NCBI GenBank assembly: GCA_013180625.2
Contig: SNVD02008080.1
Coordinates: 1-64,000, forward strand
DNA length: 64,000 nt
Source: Boswellia sacra
Taxonomy: Eukaryota; Streptophyta; Magnoliopsida; Sapindales; Burseraceae
Direction: 5' to 3'
Shown here: in pieces, positions 62,047 through 64,000 of the stretch
How positions within the stretch are numbered: the stretch's first letter is position 1
Layout: each line of letters opens with the position of its first letter
Program-made: the position numbers and the translations under genes
The notes under the pieces: generated by a model
Seen by the model: the letters and a program-made list of their open reading frames with translations, nothing else
Databases searched by the model: none
What the model was told of the DNA's origin: nothing

Positions 62047-64000
62047 ATGCCTGTGGGAGAGGCGTTTCTTGGTGCATTCCTTCAGGTGTTGTTCGATAGA
62101 TTGACCCCCCGTAAGCTTTTGCTCTTTCCATCTGAAGATGGGATACGTACGGCGCTGAAGCACTGGAAGAGAAAGTTGTTGATGATTCAGGCAGTCCTCA
62201 ATGACGCAGAGGAGAAGCAACTCACCAACGCGGCTGTCAAAATGTGGCTGGACGATCTCCTTCACTTGGCGTATGATGTAGAGGACATTCTTGATGACTA
62301 TGCCACTCAAGCTCTTGAGCGCCAGTTGATGCCGCCACAACAACCCGCCAACAGAATTACTCACTATTTCTCTTCTTTCAAGTCCAACTTCAATATGAAG
62401 TCGAAGATAGAAGAGATAACTGCTCGTTTGGAAGATCTCTGTGAAGAAAGGGATGATCTTGGATTGGAAAAGATTGCTTCCGGGACATCATCATCAACTG
62501 CTGTATGGCAAAGACCACCAAGTACATGTGTCCCAACTGAACCGGCTGTTTTCGGAAGAAATGATGATAAAGCCAAAATTCTTGAAATGTTGTTGAAGGA
62601 TGAAGCTAGTGATCATGTCAACTTTCGCGTTGTACCAATTGTCGGCATAGGAGGGATTGGTAAAGCAACCCTTGCTCGAGAGGTGTACAATGACAAGGCA
62701 CTCAAAAGATTTTTTCCCAAGAGCATGGGTTTGTGTCTCTGAGGATTTTGATGTCTTCAGAATCTCCAAGGCAATTCTTGAGTCAATCACTTCCGAGTCT
62801 TGCAATCTAAGTAGTTTAAATCAAGTGCACGTCGAACTCAGAGATAAAGTAGCTGGAAAAAAATTCTTGCTTGTCTTGGATGATGTTTGGAGCAACGATT
62901 ATGGCTTATGGGAAATATTAAGGTCTCCATTCATGGCTGGAGCACCAGGGAGTAGGATAATTGTAACGACACGCCTAGCAGATGTTGCATTAACAATGGG
63001 TCAAGGCAGTGAATATTATAGCTTGGAACTTCTATCAGACGATGCCTGCTGGGACATATTTGAGATGCATGCATTTGAGAGCAGAGGCACTGATGCACTT
63101 CGGATTTCTCAATTTGTTCGTGACAAAGTTGTTGAAAAATGCAAAGGTTTGCCCTTGGCTGCAAGGACTCTTGGTGGTCTTCTACGCTGTAAGCAAAGTT
63201 CTGGTGAGTGGGAAGTTATATTAAATAGTAAAATATGGAATCTATCAGATAACAATGAGATCCCAGTGGTGTTAAAATTAAGTTTCCACCATCTTCCTTC
63301 TCATCTAAAAAGATGCTTTGCTTATTGTTCAATTTTTCCAAAAGATTATGAATTCTTGGAGAAGGATCTTGTCCTTTTATGGATGGCAGAAGGTCTGATT
63401 CAACCATCAAGAGAAGATAAGGAACCTGAAGATATAGGTGGTGAGTATTTTCGAGATCTATTCTCAAGATCAATTTTTCAAAGATCAAATACTGATGTCT
63501 CTAAATATGTAATGCATGACCTTGTTAACGATTTGGCACAATGGGCTGCTGGAGACACATGTTTTAGGTTAGAGGATGGATTGATAATCCATAATCAGTT
63601 GAAAAGATTAGAGAAGGTTCGTCATTCATCTTACACTTGTGCTCAATACAATGGAGAAAAAAAATTTGAGGTATTCAGGGGATTTGGAAACTTGAGGACA
63701 TTCTTTCAAGTACTTCTAATAGATGATGTCCTTACTTTTCATTACATAACTAATAAAGTTATGCTCGAATTGTTGCCAAAATTGGAAAGATTGAGGGTGA
63801 TTTCTTTAAGAAAATATAATATCGAAAAATTACCTGATTCAATTGGAAATTTGAGACATCTAAGGTACCTGAATCTTTCCGACACTCATCTCAAAAGTTT
63901 ACCCAAGTCAATAAACTCCTTATTCAACTTGCAGGTTTTGATATTAAGGAATTGTTGCATCAAGAAGTTGCCTCCCATGGGAAATTTGATCAATCTACGA
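62047..64000 (+). pseudogene. CC-NB-LRR resistance gene with one frameshift and an altered P-loop; 3' end outside window
   Basis: The ATG at 62047 opens an Rx-type coiled coil (GAFLQVLFDRLTPRKLL, then AYDVEDILDDYA), paralogous to the minus-strand copy at 20814. The P-loop reads GIGGIGKATLA: the Thr after the catalytic Lys is Ala (GCA at 62665-62667). One extra base in the A4/T6 stretch at 62704-62715 shifts the frame, and translation would stop at about 62742 after 231 residues. From about 62727 a single open frame runs to the window edge with WVCVSEDFD, KFLLVLDDVW, GSRIIVTTR, CKGLPLAARTLGG, CFAYCSIFPKDYEF, YVMHDLVNDLAQW and the first LRRs (LPDSIGNLRHLRYLNLS). If the extra base is a sequence error, the gene is full-frame here but still lacks the normal Walker A Thr. 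Confidence 0.8.

Noticed and set aside
1..64000. CRISPR arrays, rRNA genes, complete tRNA genes or bacterial operon features
   Set aside because: None were seen. The gene structure is eukaryotic, and no array of regularly spaced identical repeats exists.

Overview
The window is nuclear DNA of a flowering plant. It is AT-rich, has intron-rich genes with GT-AG splice sites, and carries plant-specific families (an R2R3-MYB, coiled-coil NB-LRR genes, an AAP amino acid permease) and plant-type retrotransposons. The NB-LRR genes look like those of woody eudicots such as Citrus. That placement is a guess from family resemblance; nothing in the window proves the species.

Layout. Bases 1-6100 are a transposon nest. 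A dead Ty1/copia fragment was hit by a gypsy-type solo LTR (925-5915, TSD ACAAT), which was itself hit by a second gypsy-type solo LTR (2910-5477, TSD TTAAT). Bases 7200-10174 hold an intact seven-exon amino acid permease. Bases 11673-20814 (minus) hold a coiled-coil NB-LRR pseudogene, split by a complete but dead copia element (13801-18737, 170-bp LTRs, TSD ACCTA). Bases 22540-23693 hold a three-exon R2R3-MYB of the MYB80 (tapetum/pollen) type. It converges on the 35-exon PA200 proteasome activator gene (23888-38308, minus). Bases 38310-44050 are gene-poor and contain MITE relics and a 761-bp hAT-type element with a perfect 8-bp TSD. A single-exon gene for an uncharacterised plant membrane protein (44268-44942) follows, with a cluster of MSA-like (CCGTT/AACGG) motifs in its promoter. 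Next come THO3/TEX1 (46415-49495, minus, ten exons), a 1272-bp Mutator-like element (50301-51572, 10-bp TSD), a second hAT-type element (51628-52466), and a seven-exon STAR/KH RNA-binding protein gene (53537-58384) with a decayed copy of one of its exons downstream. A 238-bp element with Mutator-like ends (61039-61276) comes before a second NB-LRR gene (62047 to beyond the right edge). That gene has a one-base frameshift and an altered P-loop.

Function. The intact genes are single-copy housekeeping or developmental genes: proteasome activation, mRNA export, RNA binding, amino acid transport and anther development. They do not form a pathway. The two NB-LRR copies are paralogues and both are damaged, which fits birth-and-death evolution of a resistance-gene cluster. 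For the permease, MYB, PA200, THO3 and KH genes I joined the exons by hand. Each sums to a whole number of codons and closes at a proper stop, so all five look intact. I found no clearly new multi-gene system. The most worthwhile leads are the MSA-like promoter cluster of the uncharacterised membrane protein, the transposon nest with its matching TSDs, and the paired damage in the NB-LRR genes.
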